Shown in pieces: positions 1-7,432 of a DNA stretch of 57,066 nt. The notes beneath the pieces are model-generated. The model was given only the letters and a program-made list of their open reading frames with translations, was not told the DNA's origin and made no database searches. Numbering within the stretch: the first letter of the stretch is position 1; the number at the start of each line of letters is the position of its first letter. The translations under genes and the position numbers were made by a program. The stretch comes from DASXMX01 sp036794395. Lineage in GTDB: Bacteria > Planctomycetota > Phycisphaerae > Tepidisphaerales > Tepidisphaeraceae. The DNA lies in contig DAIRGS010000005.1 in assembly GCA_036794395.1 (NCBI GenBank), forward strand, positions 1-57,066. Reading direction: 5' to 3'.

Positions 1-57
1 AGACTGCATCGTGATCCAGCGTTGAACGGTATTGGGTTGGAAACCCGTGCCACTTGC
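1..57. repeat. Partial palindromic repeat beside the sctT stop
   Basis: A short hairpin-like piece (GGGTTGGAAACCCGTGCCAC, about 34-53) ends four bases from the sctT stop codon. It resembles the small internal hairpin of repeat family A (copies at 9200, 13169, 21554 and 24080). The CGTGATCCAGCG at about 10-21 resembles the end of the copy at 21554. The element is cut by the window edge, so the assignment is tentative. Confidence 0.4.
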
Positions 58-867
58 TTAACTTCCCATGACGGTGGCCCAGTGGCGCATGGCGGCGATG
101 AAGGTGGCGAAGTGGGAGATGGTGAGGTCGGTGAATATGCCGAGGCCTGCGAGGACGACGATGAGGCCGATGGAGCCTTTGCCGGTCATGCCGAGGAAGA
201 AGACCTGGATCTGGGGGGCGACGCGGTTGATGACGCCGAGGGCGAAGTCGGTGAGGAATAGGACGACTACGGCGGGGGCGCCTAACTGGACGGCCAGTAG
301 GAACAGGGAGGAGACCAGGGCGATGGGGGTTTCGGTGGCGGCGGGGCCGAATTCGGTTGTTGGCAGCAATTGCAGGGGTGGGAGCAAGACGAATGTTTCG
401 GCGAGGGTGCGAAAGAGGAGCTGCATGCCGCCGATGCTGACGAACAGGACGATTGCGAACTGGGTGAAAAGGGCGGCGAGGATGGATTGCTGATCCTGGG
501 TGAGCGGATCGAAGACATTGGCGAGGGTGGCGCCGCGGGCGAGGTCGATCAGAGCGCCGACGGTGGCGATGGTTTCGAACATGATCTGGATGAACAGTGC
601 GAGGATCAGGCCGACCGCGCCTTCCTTGGCGAGCAGGACGATGAAGTCGGTGGTGGGGATGGTTCGGCTGAACAGGGGCATGAATGAGGGGAGCAATGCG
701 CCGGTGAAGGCGATTGCGATGCCCATGCGGAGGCGGCGGGGCATGGCTTGGCCGCCGAACACGGGGGTGAGGACGATGATGGGCAGGAGCCGGGCGAGGA
801 GGAGGCCGGCGATCTGGGATGCGCCTCGTAACGCTGGCATCGCGATGAGCTGGGAGACGGGGTCCAT
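58..867 (-). CDS. sctT: Type III secretion export apparatus protein SctT (FliR/YscT/SpaR family)
   Basis: This 269-residue polytopic membrane protein is an inner-membrane component of the type III export gate. About six hydrophobic segments are visible. The middle of the protein has GALIDLARGA...VFDP followed by a glutamine- and serine-containing stretch, and then LFVSIGG. The D-x2-RGA signature is typical of non-flagellar SctT, whereas flagellar FliR usually has a GxxIGLxMG pattern there. Near the C-terminus, LGVINRVAPQIQVFFLG matches the conserved family segment. It is the last of three co-directional genes in the order R-S-T, the usual order for this apparatus. It lies 479 bp downstream of sctS, an unusually wide gap filled with repeats. 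A divergent flagellar FliR remains possible. Family membership is firm; the Sct rather than Fli assignment is inferred from residues. Confidence 0.75.
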   Translation of the reverse strand: MDPVSQLIAMPALRGASQIAGLLLARLLPIIVLTPVFGGQAMPRRLRMGIAIAFTGALLPSFMPLFSRTIPTTDFIVLLAKEGAVGLILALFIQIMFETIATVGALIDLARGATLANVFDPLTQDQQSILAALFTQFAIVLFVSIGGMQLLFRTLAETFVLLPPLQLLPTTEFGPAATETPIALVSSLFLLAVQLGAPAVVVLFLTDFALGVINRVAPQIQVFFLGMTGKGSIGLIVVLAGLGIFTDLTISHFATFIAAMRHWATVMGS

Positions 868-1022
868 GGAGAGCCGGTTAGTTCAACGTGAAAATACGGA
901 GTTGGCCACAGATGGACACAGATGAACACGGATGGGGAGAAGAGATGCAACCACGGAGGCACGGAGACACGGAGGCGCGCTTGTTGGTTGGAGGTTGGAT
1001 TTGAACGATGCGTTGAAGAGAT

Positions 1023-1103
1023 TTAACCACGGATAACGCGGATGGCACGGATTGGAAAAGAGAATCTTCTTTATCCGTGATATCCGTGTAATCCGTGGTT
1101 CAA
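1023..1103. repeat. Palindromic repeat, ACCACGGATAA...TAATCCGTGGT type
   Basis: The left arm TTAACCACGGATAACGCGGA and the right arm (ATATCCGTGTAATCCGTGGTT, ending about 1103) are inverted copies around a short loop. The same family occurs at 14853-14935 upstream of prfA. It lies inside the larger inverted pair at 902-1333. Confidence 0.75.
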
Positions 1104-1190
1104 CCCAAACTCGGTAAGAAGCCGCGTAGGTTGCGAAGAATTGAAGGGTTAGCAGTTCAGATGAAGATGATTCGCTGAAATCCTTGGAGT

Positions 1191-1272
1191 TGTCATGCTG
1201 GAGCGAAGCGAAGGATCTGACAGTGGGAAGATTTTCGGGAATCAGAATCTTCGCTGCGCTCCAGGATGACAA
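1191..1272. repeat. Palindromic repeat, TGGAGCGAAGCGAAGGAT type
   Basis: The left arm TTGTCATGCTGGAGCGAAGC and the right arm (CGCTGCGCTCCAGGATGACAA) are imperfect inverted copies with about 40 bases between them. This is a third, unrelated repeat family inside the sctS-sctT gap. No other copy was noticed in the window. Confidence 0.65.
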
Positions 1273-1346
1273 GGGGTAGAGATTTTGGCTGGCCATCTTT
1301 ATCTGTGTCCATCTATGTTTATCTGTGGCCAATTTGTGTGTTTCGA

Positions 1347-1616
1347 CTACCGGCCGACCTGGCCGATGCTGTCGAAGAGGGTTACGGAGAATTCGACGAG
1401 TTGCTGGAGCATCCATAGGCCGCCGATGGCGAGGGCGAGGAAAGTGGCGACTACCTTTGGGACGAAGGTGAGGGTTTGTTCCTGGATCTGGGTGGCGGCC
1501 TGGGCGATGCTGACGATGAGGCCGACCGCCATCGCTGACAAGACCGGGACGGCGCTGAGGATCAGGACGAGGAGCAATGCTTCGCGGCCGATGTGTAGAA
1601 CTGTGTCTGTGTCCAT
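1347..1616 (-). CDS. sctS: Type III secretion export apparatus protein SctS (FliQ/YscS family)
   Basis: This 89-residue protein has two transmembrane hairpins and is a small subunit of the type III export gate. The central sequence QAATQIQEQTLTFVPK is diagnostic of the FliQ/SctS family. The QIQEQTL form is usual for non-flagellar SctS, while flagellar FliQ more often has QINEMTL or QINEQTL. I place the start at the ATG giving MDTDTVLH. An upstream in-frame extension would translate the repeat sequence CAGTGGGCAG and is not credible. It sits between sctR (184 bp upstream) and sctT (479 bp downstream) on the same strand. Confidence 0.8.
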   Translation of the reverse strand: MDTDTVLHIGREALLLVLILSAVPVLSAMAVGLIVSIAQAATQIQEQTLTFVPKVVATFLALAIGGLWMLQQLVEFSVTLFDSIGQVGR

Positions 1617-1625
1617 TTGCGTTCT

Positions 1626-1797
1626 CAATTCTGTCGGCAGTGGGCAGTGGGCGGTGGGCAGGAAGGATGCGGAGACTTTTCCTGCACACTGCGCACTGCT
1701 GACTGCCCACTGTTTTCTCACTGGTGGGCAGTGAGTGGACAGGAAGGATGAAGCGATCTTTCCTGCCGACTGCGCACTGCCGACGGCCCACTTTTTC
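1626..1797. repeat. CAGTGGGCAG-type inverted repeats between sctR and sctS
   Basis: This gap contains two successive hairpin-like units built from CAGTGGGCAGTGGGCGGTGG and its inverted form (TGACTGCCCACTG, CGACTGCGCACTGCC). The same family forms a clean inverted pair at 4499-4587. Its presence separates two genes that are normally adjacent or overlapping. Confidence 0.75.
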
Positions 1798-1800
1798 CCT

Positions 1801-2580
1801 TCACATATAACTCAGTACCAATCCGCGCATGATCAGTTTCCAGCCGTCGATGAGGACGAATAGGAGTAATTTCAGGGGCATGGAGACGGTGACGGGGGAC
1901 ATCATCTGCATGCCCATGGCCATCAGCACGTTGCTGACGACGAGATCGATAATCAGGAATGGAACGAACAGGAGGAAGCCGATTTGGAATGCTTCGGTGA
2001 GCTGGCTGAGCATGAAGGCGGGGGTGAGGATGGTGACGTCGGAGATGAGATCGTTGACCAGGGGGTCGCTGATTTTGACTTCGGCGTCGGTGCCGCCGTT
2101 GGTTTGGGCGAGTTTGAGTTTGAGGTCTTCGAAGAGGCGGAGGTTGACGGGGTGGCTGTGCTGTTTGAGGAAATCGTGCATCGGCCCTTCGGCGGCGATG
2201 GCGATGCGGCGGATCTGATCGGTGGAAATGTTTCCGGAATCGGTGGTGATTTTGGGGGGCGGGGCGGATGCCTCGTAGCGGTTATAGATGCGGGCGGCGA
2301 CCGGAGACATGATGTGGACGGTAAGGATGAGGGCCAGGCCAGTGATGACGGTGTTGGGGGGAATCTGCTGGGTGCCCATGGCGTGGCGGAGGATGCCGCC
2401 GACCACGACCAGCTTGGCGAAGGAGGTCACCATGGTGAGCACGAAGGGGGCGAGGGCCATGATGACCAGGAGGGTGAGCCAGAACACCAGGCCGCTGGAT
2501 GAGGCGCCTGGTGCGGGCTCGGCCTGGGCGAGCGTGGACAAGCCTGCAACGGCTAATTGTGCAATCGAACATGCGATCAT
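1801..2580 (-). CDS. sctR: Type III secretion export apparatus protein SctR (FliP/YscR family)
   Basis: This 259-residue membrane protein is the major subunit of the type III export gate. It begins with a hydrophobic leader ending in AQAEPAPG. The first helix region contains MVTSFAKLVVVGGILRHAMG followed by TQQIPPN. A periplasmic loop contains EGPMHDFLKQHSHP, and the C-terminal region reads DLVVSNVLMAMGMQMMSPVT and then DGWKLIMRGLVLSYM. The FLKQH loop, the VSN-L-AMGM-MSP segment and the RGLVLSY end are those of SctR; flagellar FliP normally ends in a GSLxxSF-like sequence. I chose the ATG at 2580 over a TTG one codon earlier. It is the first gene of the R-S-T set and is divergent from the STAS gene at 2704. 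Confidence 0.8.
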   Translation of the reverse strand: MIACSIAQLAVAGLSTLAQAEPAPGASSSGLVFWLTLLVIMALAPFVLTMVTSFAKLVVVGGILRHAMGTQQIPPNTVITGLALILTVHIMSPVAARIYNRYEASAPPPKITTDSGNISTDQIRRIAIAAEGPMHDFLKQHSHPVNLRLFEDLKLKLAQTNGGTDAEVKISDPLVNDLISDVTILTPAFMLSQLTEAFQIGFLLFVPFLIIDLVVSNVLMAMGMQMMSPVTVSMPLKLLLFVLIDGWKLIMRGLVLSYM

Positions 2581-2609
2581 CAAGAACCCCGATCAGTCTG
2601 CTGGGTGGG

Positions 2610-2638
2610 ACAATACCCCGTGCCCCCCGTGGCGGCAA
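2610..2638 (-). promoter_or_regulatory. Candidate sigma-70-like promoter for sctR
   Basis: On the minus strand, TTGCCG (2633-2638) and TATTGT (2610-2615) are separated by exactly 17 bases and lie about 30 bases upstream of the sctR start. No other gene lies between. This is assigned by pattern only. Confidence 0.4.
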
Positions 2639-2703
2639 TAATGTGTTGTGGCAATCGGCGGGGATGGGTAATCTAAAAAACGCAAATAGCGGCTGGAGGC
2701 GAC

Positions 2704-3213
2704 ATGCCCTTTTCGTCCGTACTTAAGGTGGGACGCACCGCCACTGGATGCGTGTTGCGCGTCGAGGGACGCGGCACGATGCGCGAGAGCCGGGCGGCGC
2801 ATGATCTGGCGATTCGGTACCTGCCGCAAAGTGCGTGTACCGTTGCGGTCGAGTTGTCGGCTTGTGAGAACCTGGACAGCACGTTTCTGGGGTGCCTGAT
2901 TGATCTTCAACGGCGGTTTGGGCGGGGGACGGGATCGCGATTCGCGGTGGCCGCTCCGAGTGACAAGTGCGTGAGGCTATTTGAAATTGCCCAGGTCCAG
3001 CGGGCGCTGAATATTACTCGCGAGTCTCCGGCCATTCTGGGGGAATACGTGCCGGTTCCGGCGGCGGTGCTGGATTCGACGCAAACGACGCATCACATCC
3101 TGGATTGCCATCGCCTGCTGGCGGAGTTTGATGGGCCGAGCCAAGGGGCGTTTCGGGCGATTGCGGATCAGTTGGAGAGGGAATTGGCGGCGAAGGAGAG
3201 TGGGGTTAGGTGA
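2704..3213 (+). CDS. STAS-domain protein (anti-sigma factor antagonist-like)
   Basis: This is a 169-residue soluble protein. The region around residues 20-110 fits a STAS fold: a beta strand (VAVELS), then a loop with CENLDSTFLGCLIDLQRRF, where the serine of D-S-T is the position usually phosphorylated in SpoIIAA-type proteins. About 50 further residues follow that I do not recognise. A strong Shine-Dalgarno (GGAGG) lies just before the ATG. It is divergent from the sctR-S-T genes. STAS proteins often act in partner-switching control of sigma factors or secretion, but a link to the neighbouring export genes is only inferred from position. Confidence 0.65.
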   Translation: MPFSSVLKVGRTATGCVLRVEGRGTMRESRAAHDLAIRYLPQSACTVAVELSACENLDSTFLGCLIDLQRRFGRGTGSRFAVAAPSDKCVRLFEIAQVQRALNITRESPAILGEYVPVPAAVLDSTQTTHHILDCHRLLAEFDGPSQGAFRAIADQLERELAAKESGVR

Positions 3214-3270
3214 AGGGGATGGGCGGTGGGATGGATTGGCGTCCTGCGAGTATCTATTGGAACTGAAAAA

Positions 3271-3478
3271 ACTCCCTCCCGACGCACTCGCGGGCAGTCG
3301 CCAATTTCGCTCGCTTCCCCCGGGGTACCGCTTGTCATTACCCACAACTGATCTGGGCTGCGAAAACCGCTCGAAAGAACCCCCTCCCTACCCTCCCCCG
3401 GCGTACCGGTGGAGGGAGAAAAGGACGCGTGATTTGGACTTGTGGGTAATGACAAGGGCGTATCGGTGGAGGGAAAAA
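3271..3478. repeat. Palindromic repeat with a second palindrome inserted in its loop
   Basis: The outer element runs 3271-3330 (ACTCCCTCCCGACGCACTCG ... CCCCGGGGTACCG) and resumes at 3457-3478 (GGCGTATCGGTGGAGGG). Between them lies a 126-bp element (3331-3456) with perfect 17-bp terminal inverted repeats, CTTGTCATTACCCACAA and its complement. That inner element itself carries a further copy of the outer family's core (CCCTACCCTCCCCCGGCGTA ... GGTGGAGGG). The same inner element occurs at 7257-7381. Confidence 0.85.
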
Positions 3479-3494
3479 CCTGTCAGCTCCACGT

Positions 3495-4436
3495 TTACTC
3501 TTTCCGCAATTTCGCATTTGCGGTTTTGGCGCGGTGGACGGAGTCGATGAATTCGCCGAATTTTTGCATCAGGGCGGATCCGCCTACGTTGAAGATCTCA
3601 TTGTGATCGGCCCCATCGACCGGGACCACGGCTACGGGTGCATGCGCCTGGGCGGCGAGGCGGGCCATCATTGTGAAAGGGACGAAATCGTCGAGGGTTC
3701 CGTGGGCCATGAAAACGGGGCAGATGACGCTGGGCATTTTCCGCCAGTTATCAAAGTGTGCCATGCACAATAAACCCGTTGGATAAATCGGGACGACTTT
3801 TTGGGCCATCTCGTCCATGCTTGTGAAGGCGCTGAAGGTGGCCAATGCGGCAACGGGCTTGCGGGCGGCGAGGTCGACAGCCGGGCCGCTGCCGATCGAA
3901 CGGCCGATCACGATGATTTGCGCGGGGTCGACATCGGGGCGGGTCAGGAGATACGCGTAGGCGGCGGTTGCGGTGTCGTAGCAGCCTTGTTCGGTGGGAC
4001 GGCCGGAGCTCATGGGATAGCCGACATATTCAGGGATCAATACATTGGCGCCGAGGCGTCGGAATGTTTCGAACAAGCCCATGGATGTGGCGATGCAGTC
4101 GCCATTGCCGTAGAGGAATAGCAGGGTGGGGCGGGTCCTGGCGTCGGGGAGAGGCATGCCGGCGGTGTCCTGTGCGGCGCCAAACACGGCGGCGATGTGA
4201 TGGCCGCCCGCGTTGTGCAGGGTAATGATTTCGCGAGCGGGGGCGGGAAGGATTTTGGCCTGGTTGCGATCGTGAATGAACGCGCCGGGAAACAGCATCC
4301 AAACCTGGCCGAAGTACAAGGCGACGCCGCCCAGCAGGTAGATCACCACAAGCGCCGTGAGCACGCGCGCGATGCTCTTTCGCCATTTTCGAATATTTGG
4401 AGCGGGCGGCGCGGGGGTGGCTTGGGAGTCGAGCAT
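3495..4436 (-). CDS. Alpha/beta hydrolase, membrane-anchored (BEM46/ABHD17-like)
   Basis: This 313-residue protein has one N-terminal transmembrane segment (about residues 24-45), so the catalytic domain probably faces the periplasm. The nucleophile elbow is GRSIGSG (Ser near 176), preceded by an oxyanion-region motif LFLYGNGDC. The likely acid is in HGTLDDFVP and the histidine in DGADHNEIF near the C-terminus, giving a complete Ser-Asp-His triad. The arrangement matches the serine aminopeptidase/BEM46 group, whose substrates are usually unknown in bacteria. It stands alone, divergent from the ABC operon at 4610. Confidence 0.75.
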   Translation of the reverse strand: MLDSQATPAPPAPNIRKWRKSIARVLTALVVIYLLGGVALYFGQVWMLFPGAFIHDRNQAKILPAPAREIITLHNAGGHHIAAVFGAAQDTAGMPLPDARTRPTLLFLYGNGDCIATSMGLFETFRRLGANVLIPEYVGYPMSSGRPTEQGCYDTATAAYAYLLTRPDVDPAQIIVIGRSIGSGPAVDLAARKPVAALATFSAFTSMDEMAQKVVPIYPTGLLCMAHFDNWRKMPSVICPVFMAHGTLDDFVPFTMMARLAAQAHAPVAVVPVDGADHNEIFNVGGSALMQKFGEFIDSVHRAKTANAKLRKE

Positions 4437-4498
4437 CGTTGTATGTTACTGTTTTGGCAGGCTGCGATTAAGCGGGGGAGCAAGCAGGCTGGAGGAAG

Positions 4499-4587
4499 TG
4501 GGCGGTCGGCAGTGGGCAGTGGGCAGAAAGTGAAGGCTCGATCTTCCGCGCCTTCTTCCTGCCGACCGCCCACTGCCGACCGCCCAC
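4499..4587. repeat. CAGTGGGCAG-type inverted repeat
   Basis: The left arm GTGGGCGGTCGGCAGTGGGC (from 4499) and the right arm (GCCGACCGCCCACTGCCGAC, ending at about 4587) are inverted copies with a loop of about 30 bases. It fills the space between two divergent genes, and its right edge lies about 10 bases from the -10-like box of the ABC operon. It is the same family as 1626-1797. Confidence 0.8.
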
Positions 4588-4596
4588 CGAACCGGC

Positions 4597-4602
4597 TACA
4601 AT
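4597..4602 (+). promoter_or_regulatory. -10-like hexamer seven bases before the ABC ATPase start
   Basis: TACAAT ends 7 bases before the ATG at 4610, and no Shine-Dalgarno is visible. Transcription from it would give a leaderless message. No good -35 is seen; that position falls inside the repeat. Confidence 0.35.
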
Positions 4603-4609
4603 CCGCCGC

Positions 4610-5665
4610 ATGACCCGTGTACGCCTGGATCACGTGAGCAAGTCTTTCGGCGCGACGGTCGCACTGGCCGAGACTGATTTATTGATTGAGGCCGGGCAGC
4701 TTTTCTTTTTGCTGGGGCCAAGCGGGTGCGGCAAAAGTACGTTGCTGCGCCTGATTGCCGGGCTGCATGTGCCGAGTTCGGGGCGCGTTTTATTTAATGA
4801 CCGGGATGTGACGGCACTGCCGACGGAGAAGCGTAACGCGGTGATGGTGTTTCAGAGTTACGCGCTGTGGCCGCACATGACGGTTCGGGAAAACATTCGA
4901 TTTGGGCTGGCGGTGCGGAAGGCTACGCGCTCGCAGCAGAATCAGCGAATCGATGAGGTGCTTGAGCTGGTGCAGATGTCGGATCTGGCGGAGCGAAAGC
5001 CCAATGAGCTGTCGGGGGGGCAGCAGCAGCGCGTGGCGTTGGCTCGGGCGCTGGCGGTTCAGCCGGAATGTCTGTTGCTGGATGAGCCGCTGAGCAATCT
5101 GGATGCGAAGCTACGGCATGAGATGCGGACCGAGATCCGCCGGATCTGTAAGACGCAGAACCTGACCACGATTTATGTGACGCACGATCAGAAGGAGGCG
5201 CTGAGCACCGCCGATCAGATCGCGATTATGAATCGCGGCAAAGTTGTGCAGGTGGGGACGCCGGCGGATTTGTATCACAAGCCGGTCAATCGTTTCGTGG
5301 CGGATTTTATTGGCGAGACGAATCTGCTGAGCGGCCCAGTTACGTCCAGAATGGATGGCAGGATCACGGTTGATACGCCCGTCGGTTTAATCACGGCTGC
5401 GTGGAAAGAAGCGGTTGGGGATCGGGTGACACTCAGCATTCGGCCCGAACAAATGCGCCTTAACCGCGGCGGCTTGCCTGATGCTTACATCAACCATCTC
5501 ACCGGCGACGTTAAAGAAACAACATTTCTTGGCGAGGCCAGCGAGCATGTGATTGTTGTAAACGGGCAGCCGATCAAGGTGATCAGTGCGCCGCCTCTGT
5601 TTAATCCGCCCGCGCAGCTGACAGTGGAGTTCAGTCCGGAGGATGCTGTTGTTCTCTCGGAGTGA
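4610..5665 (+). CDS. ABC transporter ATP-binding protein, Fe3+/polyamine-type importer
   Basis: This 351-residue cytoplasmic ATPase energises the importer encoded by the next two genes. Walker A is GPSGCGKST (36-44), the Q-loop is in VFQSYALWPH (about 80), the signature is LSGGQQQRVALARAL (about 137), Walker B is LLLDEPLSNLD (about 156) and the H-loop is YVTHDQKEA. The last 110 residues look like a TOBE domain (INHLTGDVKETTFLGEASEH), as in FbpC, PotA and MalK-type subunits. The substrate-binding protein follows 7 bp after the stop. I see no residues that fix the substrate; Fe3+ is suggested by the binding-protein and permease families. Confidence 0.9.
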   Translation: MTRVRLDHVSKSFGATVALAETDLLIEAGQLFFLLGPSGCGKSTLLRLIAGLHVPSSGRVLFNDRDVTALPTEKRNAVMVFQSYALWPHMTVRENIRFGLAVRKATRSQQNQRIDEVLELVQMSDLAERKPNELSGGQQQRVALARALAVQPECLLLDEPLSNLDAKLRHEMRTEIRRICKTQNLTTIYVTHDQKEALSTADQIAIMNRGKVVQVGTPADLYHKPVNRFVADFIGETNLLSGPVTSRMDGRITVDTPVGLITAAWKEAVGDRVTLSIRPEQMRLNRGGLPDAYINHLTGDVKETTFLGEASEHVIVVNGQPIKVISAPPLFNPPAQLTVEFSPEDAVVLSE

Positions 5666-5672
5666 AGACCCG

Positions 5673-7202
5673 ATGCGATATTTTTACCTCATTCTCTTCG
5701 TGATGGTGCTGGGCTTGCCGTTCGCGTTGCGGGCCCTGCAAAAACAGTCTGAGCCGGTTGTGGAGGTGGAACAGGCGACTGCCCGGCTGGTCGTTGTCAC
5801 GCCGCACAATGGCGACATCCGGCGAGAGTATGGGATCGCATTCGATCAGTGGCATCGCAAGCGATACGGGCAGGGCGTAACGATCGACTTTCGCATGCCC
5901 GGCGGCACGAGCGACATGGTCAAGTTGCTGACCAGCACGTTCAAGGAAAACCAGACCTTCACGGGACTGGATGTCGTCTGGGGCGGGGGAGATTACACCT
6001 TTTATCACGATCTTCAACCCAAGGGCATTCTCGATCCGATTCACCTGGATCCGAAAATCCTTCGCGCGGCATTTCCCGAGTCGTCGCTGGCGGGTGTGCG
6101 GCTTTACGATTCCACGCAGGCCCCCGACGGCACGCCGACGCCGCAATGGGTGGGTGCTTGCCTCAGCAGCTTCGGCATCATTTACAATTCGGAGGTGTAT
6201 CACGGCCTGCAGATGCCGCCGCCGCAACGCTGGCAGGACCTTACCGACCCTAGATTGTTCAGACTGATTGCCCTGGCCGACCCGGCCCACAGCGGATCGG
6301 CGGCAATCGCATACATGATGGTGCTTCAGCGATCGATGGCGGACGCGGAGCTGGCGTTTTTTCAGCGTACGCCCCAATTGAAAACTCTCCCGCGTTCCGA
6401 CCTATATAAACGCCCTGAATATCACGACGCGATCGCGATGGGTTGGAAGCGCGCGATGGGCGATCTTGTGTTGATCGCGGCCAATACGCGGTACTTCATC
6501 GATTCTTCGGAGGTTGTTCCCAACGACGTTGCCCGAGGCGAAGCGGCGGCGGGCATGTCGATCGATTTTTACGCCAGAGTGACCGAAGGCACGGTCGGAT
6601 CGTCCCGCGCGCATTTTGTATCTCCCTATGCCGCGACGGCAATCACCCCCGACGCCATCGGGATCCTTCATGGTGTGAGCGGCACGCGCCTAACGCTCGC
6701 TACGCATTTCGTCGAGTTTCTTATTTCCCCCGAAGGCCAGCGTCTTTGGATTCTTCTGCCGGGACAGACCGGAGGCCCGCGGGAAAGGGCGTTGCGCCGC
6801 ATGCCGATTCGGCGCGATGTTTACGTCGATCAAACGGGCTGGGCGGATCATTTCAATCCGTTCGAAGATGCGGGGGGGTTCAACCAGCGCGGGGAGTGGA
6901 TGGCGCTGTTGTCGGATACACGGCCGATCTGGAATGCGGCGTGGATTGATAGCCGGGATGATTTGCTGGATGCGTATCAGGCGATCCTGGCGCTTGGCGA
7001 TTCAACTAAACGGACATCGCTCCTGGGTCGGCTGGCGGATCTCCCCGTTACCCTGAAGGACGTCGAACAACGCCGCGACGATCGCACCGCGATCGAAAAA
7101 GCCGGCGGGGATATCAATGACTGGACCGCTCGGGATCGCATCGCGTGGTCGAGCCGGTTTCGTCAACATTATGAGAAGGTTGCGGCGGAGGCTCGACAAT
7201 GA
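5673..7202 (+). CDS. Extracellular solute-binding protein, iron(III) ABC transporter family, membrane-anchored
   Basis: This 509-residue binding protein has an N-terminal hydrophobic segment (YLILFVMVLGLPFAL) that looks like an uncleaved anchor; no lipobox cysteine is present. After it come VVVTPHNGDIRREYGIAFDQ and GGTSDMVKLL, the pattern of the type 2 periplasmic binding proteins used for Fe3+ and similar ligands. VEFLISPEGQRLW is the conserved late helix of the family. It is longer than typical FbpA (about 340 residues), with roughly 130 extra C-terminal residues that I cannot assign. I chose the ATG giving MRYFYL because GGAG sits 10 bases upstream and it follows the ATPase gene without overlap. 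Confidence 0.85.
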   Translation: MRYFYLILFVMVLGLPFALRALQKQSEPVVEVEQATARLVVVTPHNGDIRREYGIAFDQWHRKRYGQGVTIDFRMPGGTSDMVKLLTSTFKENQTFTGLDVVWGGGDYTFYHDLQPKGILDPIHLDPKILRAAFPESSLAGVRLYDSTQAPDGTPTPQWVGACLSSFGIIYNSEVYHGLQMPPPQRWQDLTDPRLFRLIALADPAHSGSAAIAYMMVLQRSMADAELAFFQRTPQLKTLPRSDLYKRPEYHDAIAMGWKRAMGDLVLIAANTRYFIDSSEVVPNDVARGEAAAGMSIDFYARVTEGTVGSSRAHFVSPYAATAITPDAIGILHGVSGTRLTLATHFVEFLISPEGQRLWILLPGQTGGPRERALRRMPIRRDVYVDQTGWADHFNPFEDAGGFNQRGEWMALLSDTRPIWNAAWIDSRDDLLDAYQAILALGDSTKRTSLLGRLADLPVTLKDVEQRRDDRTAIEKAGGDINDWTARDRIAWSSRFRQHYEKVAAEARQ

Positions 7203-7238
7203 TCTTAAACAAATTCGAAATCATCGCGCATTCATCTG

Positions 7239-7399
7239 GCCCCCTCTCCCGGGGGGCTTGTCATTACCCACAAGTGTTTTATCGAGGATGGATGCTCAAA
7301 AAACCCCCCTCCCTACCCTCCCCCGGAGTACCGGTGGAGGGAGAAAAGGACGCGTGATTTGAATTTGTGGGTAATGATAAGCCCGGAGGGAGAGGGGGC
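7239..7399. repeat. Second case of a palindrome inserted in the loop of another palindrome
   Basis: The outer arms are GCCCCCTCTCCCGGGGGG (7239-7256) and CCCGGAGGGAGAGGGGGC (7382-7399). They are interrupted by a 125-bp element (7257-7381) with terminal repeats CTTGTCATTACCCACAA and an inverted copy with one mismatch. The inner element closely matches the one at 3331-3456, including its own internal CCCTACCCTCCCCCGG core. This lies within the ABC operon, between the binding-protein and permease genes, which are 230 bp apart. Confidence 0.85.
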
Positions 7400-7432
7400 A
7401 ATGCATGAATTCTTTACGCTTGCTGACCGATC

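Larger units (their letters stand above)
902..1333. repeat. Nested set of inverted repeats between sctS and sctT
   Basis: The gap between sctS and sctT contains no gene but several palindromic families. The outermost pair is TTGGCCACAGATGGACACAG (from 902), matched by an inverted copy ending near 1333 (ATCTGTGGCCAA). Inside it lie two complete hairpins (1023-1103 and 1191-1272) and one single-armed ACCACGGAGGCACGGAGACA unit at about 950-975. The same CACAGAT-type family recurs as a clean hairpin at 37862-37953. Confidence 0.8.

Noticed and set aside
58..2580. Simple annotation as flagellar fliP-fliQ-fliR
   Set aside because: Family membership allows it, but several diagnostic residues favour the non-flagellar form and no flagellar gene is visible; the flagellar reading is kept as an alternative in the entries.
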